A DNA stretch of 64,000 bases. Source: a virus. Location: positions 1-64,000 of the IMG/VR virus record IMGVR_UViG_3300037493_007233; one strand, given 5' to 3'. Under the pieces are notes generated by a model that did not search any database, was not told where the DNA came from, and saw only the letters and a list, made by a program, of their open reading frames with translations. Within the stretch, counting starts at the first letter, position 1; every line of letters starts with the position of its first letter. Below, piece by piece: positions 33,084-42,566 of this stretch. A program made the translations under genes and the position numbers.

Positions 33084-34133
33084 TTAAAAAGATTTTTTAT
33101 ATGTATTTAGAAATTCAGTCTGTTCCTGAGTTAAATTTTTTGGTACCTTCAGGGAAATCCTAACCAGAATGTCGCCACAGAAATCATTATTGAATTCAGG
33201 TACACCTTTACCTGCTAATCTGAATATTTTTCCTGGATCAGTACCTGCTGGAACTGCAATTTTGTAATCTCCGCCAGTAGAAATATTTGGTATCTTAATT
33301 TCGGTACCAAGGCATGCCTCAGGAAAAGTAATTTCCTTTTCACATATTAGGTTTATACCATCCCTTTTATAAAACTCGTGTGGTAAATCCTCGACGGTAA
33401 TTATTAAATCCCCTGGATCCGATGGCATTTTTTCAAAATCTCCTTTTCCCTCCATCTTAAAAGATATCCCAGTAACTGAACCCTTAGGTATGTTTAGTTC
33501 AACTTGATCTATATTTCTTTGGGTTCCGGCACCGCCGCAATAGGTACAGATTGCCTTAGGAACCTGTCCATGACCAGAGCAGGCATAGCAACTTTCGTCC
33601 AGAGCCATCTGTCCGAAATTTGTATTTACTACCTTTCTTTTAACGCCCAAACCAGCACAGGCAACACAAGTATCTACGTCGCCATTTTTAGCACCTGTTC
33701 CTTTACACGGATCACAGATTAGCCTTCTGTAAACATTAACCTTTCTGTTTGAACCTTTAAGTACATCCTCGAGATTAATCTGGATTCTAGCATTGATATT
33801 TTTTCCTTTGCCAACCGGATCTCTCGGTGCCTGCCTTCCGCCAAAACCACCAGAAAAGATGTCTTGGAATGGATTGCCGCCAGCGAATGGACTATTAAAT
33901 CCACCAAAACCCCCATGTCCTCCAAAAGGATTTGGATTATCATATTTGGATTTTTTTGCGGGATCGGATAAGTTTTCGTAAGCTTCTGCTATTTCCTGGA
34001 ATCTCTGCGATGCCTCCGGGCTACCCGGATTTTTGTCTGGATGATATTTAAGTGCTAACTTTCTGTAGCTCTTTTTAATTTCTTCGGGGCTTGCATTTCT
34101 CCCCACCCCTAAAATTTGATAATAATCTTTCAT
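33084..34133 (-). CDS. dnaJ: DnaJ co-chaperone
   Basis: A 349-residue full-length type I DnaJ. It has a J domain with HPD (31-33), a Gly/Phe-rich linker, a zinc domain with four CxxCxGxG-type repeats ([32 protein letters not shown]), and the C-terminal substrate domain ending in a helical tail. It would recruit host DnaK, for example in replication or head assembly. No DnaK or GrpE is encoded in the window. Confidence 0.95.
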   Translation of the reverse strand: MKDYYQILGVGRNASPEEIKKSYRKLALKYHPDKNPGSPEASQRFQEIAEAYENLSDPAKKSKYDNPNPFGGHGGFGGFNSPFAGGNPFQDIFSGGFGGRQAPRDPVGKGKNINARIQINLEDVLKGSNRKVNVYRRLICDPCKGTGAKNGDVDTCVACAGLGVKRKVVNTNFGQMALDESCYACSGHGQVPKAICTYCGGAGTQRNIDQVELNIPKGSVTGISFKMEGKGDFEKMPSDPGDLIITVEDLPHEFYKRDGINLICEKEITFPEACLGTEIKIPNISTGGDYKIAVPAGTDPGKIFRLAGKGVPEFNNDFCGDILVRISLKVPKNLTQEQTEFLNTYKKSF

Positions 34134-34144
34134 CTAGTTTATCG

Positions 34145-34492
34145 TCAAAATGAAGATTTAAGCCATTCCCTAATTACAGTCTCTTGACCTTTCTTATTCT
34201 TGGGAATACCTCTCCACTTTGACTTTAGTTCCTTAGCTAGAACTAAAATTTCTGCACAAAGTTCGTAATTCTCTTCTACCTCCCAGTATTTAATCATGCG
34301 GGAAGCAAAATCATCGATCTTTTGTTCGCAATCAAAGATATAAATAAATTCCTCGCCTTGGGTTCGGAGAGCAACTAGGAAAAGATCCTGAACTGCTCTA
34401 TCGATATGATTTTTCAACACAGAAAACTGGGGATGATCCTCAAAGGATGATCGCCAATCGTTATATGGGAAGTTTTCTGAGTTGTTAGACAT
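34145..34492 (-). CDS. Hypothetical protein
   Basis: A 115-residue acidic helical protein with YELCAEILVLAKELKSKWRGIP near the end, similar in pattern to the 27737-28006 protein. It overlaps the upstream gene by 8 nt, and a GATATATA motif lies 24 nt before its start. Confidence 0.6.
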   Translation of the reverse strand: MSNNSENFPYNDWRSSFEDHPQFSVLKNHIDRAVQDLFLVALRTQGEEFIYIFDCEQKIDDFASRMIKYWEVEENYELCAEILVLAKELKSKWRGIPKNKKGQETVIREWLKSSF

Positions 34493-34748
34493 TCTTTTTG
34501 TTCTCGGCCAGAAAATTATATATCTCTATGTAAGTGGATTGATCTGCTAAATCTAAAAAAGTAAGGCTTAGTTTATTTAGAAGATCGTTGGTTTGTTCCT
34601 CACCAAAGTTTTCAAATAATACCTCTTTTTTGATTCTGGCTTCAATTTCACTATCACGTTGATATTTTACTCTTTCGTCCTTCAAAGATAAAATTTTATT
34701 TTCAAATTCTTTGAACGCTTCTAGTTCTTTTTTTCCAATTTCTTTCAT
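34485..34748 (-). CDS. Hypothetical protein
   Basis: An 87-residue, highly charged, wholly helical protein (KKELEAFKEFENKILSLKDE). Probable coiled coil; no recognised family. Its start overlaps the stop of the UV endonuclease gene by 4 nt. Confidence 0.55.
   Translation of the reverse strand: MKEIGKKELEAFKEFENKILSLKDERVKYQRDSEIEARIKKEVLFENFGEEQTNDLLNKLSLTFLDLADQSTYIEIYNFLAENKKNV
34517..34524 (-). promoter_or_regulatory. GATATATA promoter-like element
   Basis: 24 nt upstream of the 115-residue gene, inside the end of the preceding coding region. Confidence 0.35.
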
Positions 34749-35683
34749 AGAAGTATTTTTTCGATTTTTTGGTGATAATCAAGGAGGGCTTTATCCTTCA
34801 TTTTTACCTCTAATTCTATATCGAAAAAATGCCCATATGTTTCAATTTCTGTGTTTATCCAATCCGAATGCGCAAGCTCCTTAGCCGAAGAATCCTCAAA
34901 CAATTTTCTAGATTCTGAATAATGTGTAAGAGGAGTAATACAGACTGGCCAACTAGAAAGGCAAATCTTAAGGGATTCCTCCTCGCTTAATTCTTCGGGT
35001 GGATTACATTTATTATGAAGATAATCAAAAGTAATTGGTATACCAATTTTTTTGTGTACCATTTCATAGAGATCAACAGAAGTGTATTGTGATCTTTTAT
35101 CATCGACCTCTACGACTAATCTAGCTTTAACTCCTTCAGGGAGCAGAAAAAAATTATTGCAAAATCTCTCCGCTGCTTCTTCTTTGGTCGGCTGGGTTGT
35201 ATTGACGTGTATGTTAATAGGATATAAATGTGTCCTATCTAAATTCATCAAATCCATAATTTCAGCGTGTTGAGATAACTCTTTAATCGCTTTCTTAACG
35301 ACATCTTCCCTAAGTGAAGCTAAAACTGAATATGGTGAAGGGTGAAATGTTAATCTTTGACTGAGCCCAACTGCAATTCTACCTGCTAATTCCAATTTCT
35401 GCTTGATGTATTCGAAATCAGGTAGATCTTTTATTTCATACTCAGAGCACCACGGAAACATGTCAGAACTCATTCTGTACATCTTTATGCCCATTTGGTT
35501 ATTCCATTCAATTATGGTACAAAGATCAGTAACATTTTGTTTTGCAAGTTCAGAAGCATAAGAAATTCCCCTTTCGAGAAATGTCTTTTTAGTCATGGAT
35601 CTGTTAGTGGTAACGCGATCTGATTTTTTACCCTCTTGCAAAGTCATGTTTATGCAACAGTATCCATATCTTCTTTTCATCAT
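34745..35683 (-). CDS. UV damage endonuclease (UVDE/UvsE-like)
   Basis: A 312-residue TIM-barrel protein. It starts RRYGYCCINM, the typical opening strand of UVDE proteins, and has YRMSSDMFPW, LTFHPSPY and ITFDYLHNKCNPP, where the His, Asp and Glu residues of the three-metal site are expected. UVDE nicks DNA 5' of UV photoproducts. This would be an alternative to T4 DenV. A second Met at residue 2 is an equally good start. Confidence 0.85.
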   Translation of the reverse strand: MMKRRYGYCCINMTLQEGKKSDRVTTNRSMTKKTFLERGISYASELAKQNVTDLCTIIEWNNQMGIKMYRMSSDMFPWCSEYEIKDLPDFEYIKQKLELAGRIAVGLSQRLTFHPSPYSVLASLREDVVKKAIKELSQHAEIMDLMNLDRTHLYPINIHVNTTQPTKEEAAERFCNNFFLLPEGVKARLVVEVDDKRSQYTSVDLYEMVHKKIGIPITFDYLHNKCNPPEELSEEESLKICLSSWPVCITPLTHYSESRKLFEDSSAKELAHSDWINTEIETYGHFFDIELEVKMKDKALLDYHQKIEKILL

Positions 35684-35727
35684 TTCGTAAAGTTAGGCGG
35701 AATAAACGTGATAAAAAAATACCTTAG

Positions 35728-37512
35728 TTAAGAAAAACTGGAGAGCCAGATTTTCCTAGCGTCAGCTGACTTACCAAAAGCCATATCTAGGAAGTGTGCA
35801 GACTTTTTATCCTTGATGATATTGATAATCCTTTTGTTTTTCATTACATGATCCCAGTCTTCCAGTGACAATGAACCCAATCCTTTAAGATATCTAACGT
35901 TGGTGAATTTTTTCTTAGCAGATGCCTCCTTGAATTCACCTAGTGAATAAAAATATAACTTGGATTTATCTCCAGCAGATACAAGAGGAGTTTCTAGAAA
36001 ATGCAGCATCTTCTTTTCGATAATCCACGGGAACCAATTAAAGATCAGACTAATCAAAAGGGAAGTAATGTGTGCCCCGTCTGGATCCTGATCCGTAGAA
36101 ATTACAATCTTTTCATAAGGACATTGCAAAGAAGGGTTCTCTGGATCTAGATTTAAAATCTGCATCAATTCGAGAATTTCCCTGTTATCAGCTAGATCTG
36201 AAAGATTTCTGGCATTTTTAATTTTCCCCTTTAACGCATAAACTCCGTCTCTTGCAGGGTTTCTTTTTTGTAGAATAGATCCCATAGCTGAAAGCCCTTC
36301 CACTATAAAAAGATTCTCTGCAATTCTAGAAGTTGGAGGAAAGTATTTGTGAGAGAATTTTATGTTAACGTTTTTCTTTTCTTTTCGGATTTTCTTAAGA
36401 TCCGATTCCTTCTTCCTTCTTTCAACTAGCTCCTTGATCTTTTTGAAAAGTGGAGTGGAAAAAAACCTTTTAAGTGGACCTTCAAAAGCATCAAGTATAA
36501 TCTTTTCAACGTCTTCACGTCTGGAAACAAATTTGGTTTTGTTCTGGTCTCCAAATTTTACAAGTGCTGGTGGAAGATTCAGAATAAGACAAAAATCGTA
36601 GAAGTGGTGTGCAAGTGAATCGTCCAGCACACCGTTAATTTGGTCCATTATAATCTTTTGTTGAATCCCGGTACAGATTGCACTATTGACAAAAGAAACT
36701 GAACCTGAGTCTTCAGTTTTTTCCCATACTAGAATTTCTCCTATCGATGTTTTATATGACAACTGTTTGAGCACATCCGTTTTTACCTCAGTCTCCTTTC
36801 CATCCCAAACGAATTTGATCTTTATGGTTTTTGTGTTTGACTCAGTTTCTAATACTCTTTTTTTGAGAATTAGCATAGAGAAAAGGATGTCCTTACTCCA
36901 TTTGCAATTGTCAAAGATATCAGGCAAAGGAGAAAATGTAACTGCAGTTCCTAACTTATTCTTTGATTTTTTGGTAATAACTGGTTTTGATCCTTTGAAG
37001 TTATTCCACTCCTGAAAATAGCTTTCTTTAGAATTGGTAGATTCTATAGAAAAATAACTAGACATTGCATTAACCAAACTGACTCCCATCCCGTTGGTGC
37101 CAATAAGGGTTTCCGAGATCTGCTCATTATCAAAGTTGGACCCAGCTCTCAACATGGAAACTGCTGTCTCGATATTTGGTAAGCCGCTTTTCTCGTTTAT
37201 TTTAGAACCGTCCATAAACCCTTCACCGGTATCAGCAATCTTTATTCTGTTTGTTTTAGAATCAACCTCAATTATAATTGAGTCCATGGGTTTTTTCATC
37301 CTTTTAGCTTCGTCTACGCAGTTGGAAAAAACCTCATCGAATAACTTGTACATTCCAACAGAAATTTGATAAGGGACCGAGCATATTCGGTCTTCTTTTA
37401 CTATCGGAAGCATTTCCTCACTCAGTTTTACAGAGCCTACGTAAATGGTGGGCCTTTTGAGTATATGCTCAAAATCTGAAAGGACCTGAATTTTTTTATT
37501 AGCTGATGTCAT
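35728..37512 (-). CDS. 39: Type II DNA topoisomerase, gp39/60-like ATPase subunit
   Basis: 594 residues. The GHKL ATPase has DTGEGF (94-99) and a GTNGMGVSLVNA lid. The toprim part has FIVEGLSA and STDQDPDGAHI, carrying the metal-binding Glu and Asp residues. The gene is unsplit, in contrast to the 39 and 60 genes of T4. Together with the gp52-like protein it would make the complete phage topoisomerase. Confidence 0.93.
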   Translation of the reverse strand: MTSANKKIQVLSDFEHILKRPTIYVGSVKLSEEMLPIVKEDRICSVPYQISVGMYKLFDEVFSNCVDEAKRMKKPMDSIIIEVDSKTNRIKIADTGEGFMDGSKINEKSGLPNIETAVSMLRAGSNFDNEQISETLIGTNGMGVSLVNAMSSYFSIESTNSKESYFQEWNNFKGSKPVITKKSKNKLGTAVTFSPLPDIFDNCKWSKDILFSMLILKKRVLETESNTKTIKIKFVWDGKETEVKTDVLKQLSYKTSIGEILVWEKTEDSGSVSFVNSAICTGIQQKIIMDQINGVLDDSLAHHFYDFCLILNLPPALVKFGDQNKTKFVSRREDVEKIILDAFEGPLKRFFSTPLFKKIKELVERRKKESDLKKIRKEKKNVNIKFSHKYFPPTSRIAENLFIVEGLSAMGSILQKRNPARDGVYALKGKIKNARNLSDLADNREILELMQILNLDPENPSLQCPYEKIVISTDQDPDGAHITSLLISLIFNWFPWIIEKKMLHFLETPLVSAGDKSKLYFYSLGEFKEASAKKKFTNVRYLKGLGSLSLEDWDHVMKNKRIINIIKDKKSAHFLDMAFGKSADARKIWLSSFS

Positions 37513-37516
37513 TGTT

Positions 37517-38191
37517 TTATTTGGGTGTTACAAAATAGAGCATGGTTTGGCTTCCCCCACCATAGTCCCAGAAAAATTCGTGTCTAATTTTTCCAGGTAA
37601 TTGAAAATGAGGGATTTGCTCTGGGTAATGTGTTTCTATAGCTATTCTATCAATCTTAGAAAGAGTATTTTCGCTTAAATTCATGAAAAAATCCCATTCA
37701 CCTCCTTCTATGTCACACTTTATAAAATCAATTTTTTCCAATTCATAGATTTCCATGAATTTCTCAAGTGTAATTCTTAGCTTATTTCCTTTAAAAGACC
37801 ATAGATGGGATTGCTCTTGAGTTTCGGAAAGCATCGATGTATTTAGTGTAACCACATTTGATAGATCCTTGCAATTTTCAACTAAACAAGAATATGCTTC
37901 GGGTGATCCGTCTATAGAATAAACGCAACTAGCTTTTTCTGCTGCATGGCAAGTGAAAAAGCCAACGTTCGAACCAATGTCAATTACAACGTCTCCAGGT
38001 TTAAGAAAACAATCCCACATTTCATAGATACATTCTTTTTCGGAGAAAGGCCAAATTAAGTTCTCACAGTAAAGAAAATCATAACCATGTACTCCTCCCT
38101 CATAGGATCCTTGATTTAAATGATCAAAAGTTACATATTCGTAAATATTAGTTTTGTCATGGAATATTTTCCATTGCTTATTTGGTACCAT
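37517..38191 (-). CDS. FkbM-family methyltransferase
   Basis: A 224-residue class I SAM methyltransferase. The glycine-rich motif is DVVIDIGSNVGFFTCHAAE, with SIDGSPEAY as motif II and FIKCDIEGGEWDFF, the FkbM hallmark, further on. FkbM enzymes O-methylate sugars or small molecules. It may act in the same glycan modification as the carbamoyltransferases. It is 5 nt downstream of the topoisomerase gene. Confidence 0.88.
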   Translation of the reverse strand: MVPNKQWKIFHDKTNIYEYVTFDHLNQGSYEGGVHGYDFLYCENLIWPFSEKECIYEMWDCFLKPGDVVIDIGSNVGFFTCHAAEKASCVYSIDGSPEAYSCLVENCKDLSNVVTLNTSMLSETQEQSHLWSFKGNKLRITLEKFMEIYELEKIDFIKCDIEGGEWDFFMNLSENTLSKIDRIAIETHYPEQIPHFQLPGKIRHEFFWDYGGGSQTMLYFVTPK

Positions 38192-38239
38192 AAATCAATA
38201 TATTGATTTTTATAGATTAAAGCCTTAGTTAAATTTCAC

Positions 38240-38274
38240 AAAAAAAAGGACTGGGGTTGTTCCAGTCCTTTTTA
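38240..38274 (-). terminator. Rho-independent terminator
   Basis: AAGGACTGG-AACAACC-CCAGTCCTT with a long T-run on the minus strand, 16 nt after the 177-residue gene. Confidence 0.88.
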
Positions 38275-38289
38275 CTAAATATCTTAAAA

Positions 38290-38823
38290 TTACTTCTTTG
38301 GTGTAAAATAGATCTCTTCAATCTTGATAGGAGCTATTTTTGCTTCATATCCTTTATCTTTAAGAGAAACTGGAATACCAATTACAAATTCCTTACCGTC
38401 AATCATCTCTACTCTATCAACCATGAATTCAGAATCGAAGTAAATTGTGCGTTGATTTCCAAATCTATCAACATCAAAATCAAAATCTCCTTCTCTATCA
38501 TCATCGATATCAATACCTCTTTGAGCTTTCATCTTACGGGCAATTCTTTCTCTTTCCTGAGCAATAATATCTTTAACGTAATCTGGTGCTCCCTTTCCTT
38601 GTGTAGGAACTTCCGCAATCACAACAATTTCTTCAATCTCACCCATTTCTTTTTTCTTAAGAAGATCCTTAAGTGTAGCAGCAACCTCTGAATATTTAAC
38701 ATTCATTTCTGGCTTGGTGTTGATGTTCTTTCTGAATTCCAATTCATTAAAAACGGGAATCGCAGAATATGTTGATTCACTTACTTCTGCTGAATAGTCT
38801 TCAAAAATTTTAACGTATTTCAT
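38290..38823 (-). CDS. Probable virion-internal protein with targeting-like leader
   Basis: 177 residues. MKYVKIFEDYSAEVSES at the start fits the recurring leader. A central Lys/Glu/Arg/Asp-rich helical region and a beta-rich C-terminus (about 110-175) follow. It has its own GATATATA element 19 nt upstream and its own terminator, so it is a single-gene unit, as expected of an abundant late protein. No enzyme motif is visible. Confidence 0.65.
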   Translation of the reverse strand: MKYVKIFEDYSAEVSESTYSAIPVFNELEFRKNINTKPEMNVKYSEVAATLKDLLKKKEMGEIEEIVVIAEVPTQGKGAPDYVKDIIAQERERIARKMKAQRGIDIDDDREGDFDFDVDRFGNQRTIYFDSEFMVDRVEMIDGKEFVIGIPVSLKDKGYEAKIAPIKIEEIYFTPKK

Positions 38824-38841
38824 CTAGTAATTTTTCTTTTT

Positions 38842-39126
38842 TTATATATCTTCATAGGGAAGCAATTTGGTAACCTTGATTTTAAGCTGCCCGTTGCCTT
38901 TGATTAATCTGTGCCATACCCCGGCTGGTACAAATATTTCTCCAGAGAAAGGAATTGGTAACTGGTTATCAAATTGGAATTTCCAGTCTGTATTTTCTAC
39001 TACTTGGATTATCCTATCCTCTAGATCGATGTGCCATTTCAGTTCATTCGTCTCGAGTTGGGGATCAAACAAACGGAGAAATATATTTTCCCCGAGACCT
39101 TTTTCTTCGAATGGGAGATTTACCAA
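38842..39126 (-). CDS. Cupin-like small protein
   Basis: 94 residues, almost entirely beta. It carries KWHIDLEDR and PAGVWHRLIKG, where an H-x-D..E and a later H would match a cupin metal site. Small cupins in phages are mostly uncharacterised; the site may bind metal or a sugar. It overlaps the upstream structural-type gene by 7 nt. Confidence 0.6.
   Translation of the reverse strand: MVNLPFEEKGLGENIFLRLFDPQLETNELKWHIDLEDRIIQVVENTDWKFQFDNQLPIPFSGEIFVPAGVWHRLIKGNGQLKIKVTKLLPYEDI
38843..38850 (-). promoter_or_regulatory. GATATATA promoter-like element
   Basis: GATATATAAA, 19 nt upstream of the 38290-38823 gene. Confidence 0.5.
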
Positions 39127-39686
39127 GGGTTTTTAGATTTAATGCCTAATAATTTTCCATATCTTGCAACGTTACAAGACCAATATCTAGCTTTCCATTT
39201 AGGTCCTGGCTCTGAGCATCTGTGTCTTGCTCTGAAAGATCTAGACCTAGCAGGATCGTCGTTTCTAATCCTCATTCCAGGTTGCCCAAATCTTACCATT
39301 ACAACCTTTCCCTTATCATTTTTTGTATAGACAGCGAATTTTCTTGGAGCATTTGGAGTTCTGAAAGGTTTGTTTAAATCTACTTTTCTTCCCTGATATT
39401 CAGCTTCGAAAATATCATCATATTCAAATGGGATATCTAAAAGTACTTCTCTACCTTCAAAAGTAGCTTTTTGACCTGCATCGGTGCTTATCAAAAAAAC
39501 ATCATCAAAATCTAGATCGATCTTGTTTTCTGCCCAAAGCTGTCTGGATTCATTGATAAGATCTAACCACGCATCAGATTCGATTCGATAAACGCTCTCC
39601 AATAGGGAAATATTTTCCTCTAAGTGGTAAGCTAATCCCTCGCTTATTTGTGAGGTGCTGAACGAATTGAAGTCATGTATTCTCAT
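39120..39686 (-). CDS. Virion-type protein with targeting-like leader and SFRARH..YWSC domain
   Basis: 188 residues from the preferred start MRIHDF. An upstream TTG would put the GATATATA element inside the gene, so I reject it. MRIHDFNSFSTSQISE is a targeting-like leader. The C-terminal domain has VRFGQPGMRIRNDDPARSRS, FRARHRCSEPG and KARYWSC, a pattern I recall at the C-terminus of several phage prohead or structural proteins. The gene would be a late virion component. Confidence 0.7.
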   Translation of the reverse strand: MRIHDFNSFSTSQISEGLAYHLEENISLLESVYRIESDAWLDLINESRQLWAENKIDLDFDDVFLISTDAGQKATFEGREVLLDIPFEYDDIFEAEYQGRKVDLNKPFRTPNAPRKFAVYTKNDKGKVVMVRFGQPGMRIRNDDPARSRSFRARHRCSEPGPKWKARYWSCNVARYGKLLGIKSKNPW

Positions 39687-39691
39687 ACAAT

Positions 39692-39699
39692 TATATATC
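39692..39699 (-). promoter_or_regulatory. GATATATA promoter-like element, very close to the start
   Basis: Only 5 nt separate the motif from the ATG of the SFRARH-domain gene. If this is a -10-type element the transcript would be nearly leaderless. Confidence 0.45.
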
Positions 39700-40117
39700 A
39701 ATCGTTACTTTGGGTAACCTCTGAAGATAAAAGTCTTTGAATCCTATTTTTTGCTCTTTCTTGGAGTGGAATTGGATTACCCTCCTCGTCTATACAGACA
39801 AATTTGATATTAGTTTTAAGAATTATAGTTTGATTCCCGGTATAAACGTTGTGCGCTCTAGCCTCCATGTAAAGTGTTATGGAGGTAGTTCCTAATTTTG
39901 AGGGTGACCCGTAAATTTTAATAAGCTGTCCTTCTTTAGCAGGCTTTTCAAAAAAACATTTGTCGATAGAAACCGTAACCATTCTGGGGGTATCACAAAG
40001 CTGCATAGAATATCCTGCAGCCGCAGCGTCGATCCAAGCCAAAAGCTTGCCGCCAAAAAGATTACCATGAAATCCCAAATCCGATTTTTTAATCGGATGT
40101 GTGTTTAGTAACTCCAT
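39698..40117 (-). CDS. Acyl-CoA thioesterase (YciA-like hotdog protein)
   Basis: A 139-residue single hotdog domain. NLFGGKLLAWIDAAAAGYS carries the N-x-x-GG and D of YciA/BACH-type acyl-CoA thioesterases, followed by beta strands TVSIDKCFFEKP and TTSITLYMEARA. It would hydrolyse acyl-CoA esters. This is unusual for a phage and may alter host lipid pools. It overlaps the glycosyltransferase by 1 nt. Confidence 0.85.
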   Translation of the reverse strand: MELLNTHPIKKSDLGFHGNLFGGKLLAWIDAAAAGYSMQLCDTPRMVTVSIDKCFFEKPAKEGQLIKIYGSPSKLGTTSITLYMEARAHNVYTGNQTIILKTNIKFVCIDEEGNPIPLQERAKNRIQRLLSSEVTQSND

Positions 40118-41391
40118 TATGCTGGTTGTACTGGTTGCTTTTGAGCTTGTTGTTGTCTTAGTTTTTGAGCAGCAGCACCCCTAAATTGTTCAACATTCTT
40201 TGCAATCCTTTGCTGCTCTTGCTGGCCCATTTGCGGGAAGAAAGGCATTTCCATAACTGCTTTCATTTTCTCGTATGCAATTTCTGGGTTTCCTGTATGG
40301 AATGCACATAAAGAGAATTCATCCAAAAGTCTCCATTGCCAAATTTCGGGTTCAACAAAAAGAATATCTGAAGTTCCCGGATTTTTCAAAGCCATACTTC
40401 CGTAGGTGAAAGCTAATACCCATCTTCCTTGCTCTCTCAATTTTCTCATGCAATGGAAAGCTGCCTCCAATCTTTCTGGTCTAAATTCCCAAGCTTTTGA
40501 ATAAGCTTGAACAACTTCATCCGGATGTCTTCCGAGTCTTTCCTTAATTCTTGCAATCATATAAAGAGCGTAGTAAACCTCTTCTGGCCATCCCCCAACA
40601 TCTACCCTTCTTTGGTAAGCTTCAAGGGCCTTAAGGTTTTGACTAGAATCCCTGTAACTTTGTGCCAGATAAAACATGTATCGGGAATTGCTTGGATCCT
40701 TTTCTAGAGCTTTTTCAAGTATCTCAGCATCTTTGGAATATTTCTCCTCCAAGCTGTCTGCCCTTTTCAAAGGACTAATGTTTGCATTTACCTTACACTT
40801 ATCTCCTGGGATCTGTGATTGAATAACAGGATCCTTTCCCTGGAGATCCAAATACTCGTGCAAAACTCCTTTATAAGTCCAATCCTGATCAGATCTAACA
40901 ATTTGAGCCCTGTGATATTGTAAAGAATTCAATCTATACATGATTTGGAAGCAATCAACTCCCTGAGGAAGTTCTGCAAAAGGATTAATTCCTGGGGTTT
41001 CTACTTCAAAAAGATCATCGGCATCAATAATCCAGCGGTAATCGCAGATTCCTTTTGATAGCTCCAAACTCTCTGTACGGTTAACCTCAAAATCAACCCA
41101 AGGTCTTTCGTGGATCTCACCAGGAATGTTAAGTTCTTCCATGGTTGACCTAATTTCATCTATGGTGTTATCTTTTGAACCGGTATCACAGATAACATAA
41201 TATGAAATAAAAGGTGCTACCCTAGTTAAACATTTTCTAATTGTGTCGCCCTCATCTTTAACGATCATAACAAGACAAAAAGAAAAAGTTTGTCTTGGAT
41301 CTTTGGGCGTAAATTTAGAATTTGTTTTAGGAGTTGGCTTTTTAGAAGCTTGTTTTGGTTTACTTGGATTATTTCTTTTAGAAGAGGCCAT
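40117..41391 (-). CDS. Family 2 glycosyltransferase with TPR-like C-terminus
   Basis: 424 residues. A Lys/Pro-rich N-terminal tail (about 1-30) leads to a GT-A domain: CLVMIVKDEGDTIRKCL, ICDTGSKDNT and IIDADDLFE, the last holding the metal-binding D-x-D. From about residue 235 the protein has tandem helix pairs like TPRs (LEKALEKDPSNSRYMFYLAQ). It ends in a Gln-rich tail. A soluble GT2-TPR protein could modify glycans or proteins; the target is unknown. Confidence 0.85.
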   Translation of the reverse strand: MASSKRNNPSKPKQASKKPTPKTNSKFTPKDPRQTFSFCLVMIVKDEGDTIRKCLTRVAPFISYYVICDTGSKDNTIDEIRSTMEELNIPGEIHERPWVDFEVNRTESLELSKGICDYRWIIDADDLFEVETPGINPFAELPQGVDCFQIMYRLNSLQYHRAQIVRSDQDWTYKGVLHEYLDLQGKDPVIQSQIPGDKCKVNANISPLKRADSLEEKYSKDAEILEKALEKDPSNSRYMFYLAQSYRDSSQNLKALEAYQRRVDVGGWPEEVYYALYMIARIKERLGRHPDEVVQAYSKAWEFRPERLEAAFHCMRKLREQGRWVLAFTYGSMALKNPGTSDILFVEPEIWQWRLLDEFSLCAFHTGNPEIAYEKMKAVMEMPFFPQMGQQEQQRIAKNVEQFRGAAAQKLRQQQAQKQPVQPA

Positions 41392-41440
41392 AAGAGTTTA
41401 TCTTTCTCTTTATACCTCAAAACTTAGAAATATTTCATCC

Positions 41441-42130
41441 TTAACCCCGGACTATTTCGGTTATTCTTTCTAAAATAAGTCCTTCACTAAGAGATAAAGA
41501 AAAATCACCCTTTATCTTAAGAGGTGACTTAGAACTATCCGATACCAATTCTATGTTAAAAAATCCTTCCTCCGTTGGCATCTCTTCTTCGAGATTAACA
41601 TCACTTGAAACAAAAGTAGACTTAGACATTGATCTGCCATTCCAAACAACCAATGTCAAATTATCCAATTTAGCGTCTAGAGTTCTGATGACTTGATTTT
41701 CTCTGAGTGACTCAAGCTTAATTCCTATTCTGTAATCAGATCCACGGGAAACAAAAGAAATCATGGAATGACCTCTCCCTTCTACTAATCCGGGTATAGT
41801 GTTATTCTTTAAAGAAAACAAAGGGTAAGATCCGTTGAATTTATGCTTTCTAAAAGCAATTGAAGATGACTTAAAGTATTCACAAACCCAGTTGATCAAG
41901 GTATCGTCTGAAACTTTCTTCTTAAAATCAAAATAGGCAACAGGGTGATTACCACCTACCACTTTAACCGGCTTAATTTCTAAGGACATTTCTGAAAGAT
42001 AATTCTGAAATGATTCTGCTATCTTTGCTAACTGGTTATGCTCTGAAATGTGGATTTTTCCTTTGAGATCGATCTCCTTCTCAAAATTTTCTATAAAAGT
42101 TGATAGCAAGCTATCCTTAGCGCTCTTCAT
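41441..42130 (-). CDS. Hypothetical protein
   Basis: A 229-residue soluble protein with a helical N-terminal third and a beta-rich remainder. No motif is recognised. Position in the middle of late-type genes suggests, weakly, a structural or assembly role. Confidence 0.6.
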   Translation of the reverse strand: MKSAKDSLLSTFIENFEKEIDLKGKIHISEHNQLAKIAESFQNYLSEMSLEIKPVKVVGGNHPVAYFDFKKKVSDDTLINWVCEYFKSSSIAFRKHKFNGSYPLFSLKNNTIPGLVEGRGHSMISFVSRGSDYRIGIKLESLRENQVIRTLDAKLDNLTLVVWNGRSMSKSTFVSSDVNLEEEMPTEEGFFNIELVSDSSKSPLKIKGDFSLSLSEGLILERITEIVRG

Positions 42131-42134
42131 TTTA

Positions 42135-42566
42135 TTATCGATTAGATTTATTTATCCTCCTCCACGAAAAATCAGTATCCAGTTTGAAGTGTCCAAGAAA
42201 TTGATATTTCCCGTTCCATTCTTCAGGTGAAATTAAGCTACAGAATTTTTCACCATCATCTTTAATATAAACATAAATTTCAGAACCAACGTTTGGTTCA
42301 AACGAAAGTTTGGAGTCCCAAATCATTTCGTTATCTGAAAATTCTTGAAACAAGGACTCAATTTGTTCCTTGATTTCTTCAGCCCTTTTTGAAAACTTGT
42401 GATTAGCCTTTGCTAAACTATTCGCCTTAAACAATGCTACATCAGGGAGATCAATCTTAGGCCCAGATATATTTGTCGAATAAGTTTTTAGAAAAGAATC
42501 ATATAGGTTTTTCTGAGGATCAAAGACTACTGCATCAGGCAGATTTTTCTTCTTTCTTCTTTCCAT
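42135..42566 (-). CDS. DUF2452-like protein
   Basis: 143 residues. PDAVVFDPQKNLYDSFL, a LPDVALFKA segment, a helical middle and LSFEPNVGSEIYVY with SPEEWN match my memory of DUF2452, a small family found chiefly in Bacteroidota. Function unknown. It overlaps the adenylate kinase by 32 nt, an unusually long overlap; no later Met preserves the conserved N-terminus. Confidence 0.65.
   Translation of the reverse strand: MERRKKKNLPDAVVFDPQKNLYDSFLKTYSTNISGPKIDLPDVALFKANSLAKANHKFSKRAEEIKEQIESLFQEFSDNEMIWDSKLSFEPNVGSEIYVYIKDDGEKFCSLISPEEWNGKYQFLGHFKLDTDFSWRRINKSNR

Noticed and set aside
39687-39701. TTG start five codons upstream of MRIHDF
   Set aside because: It would place the GATATATA element inside the gene and precede the leader motif.
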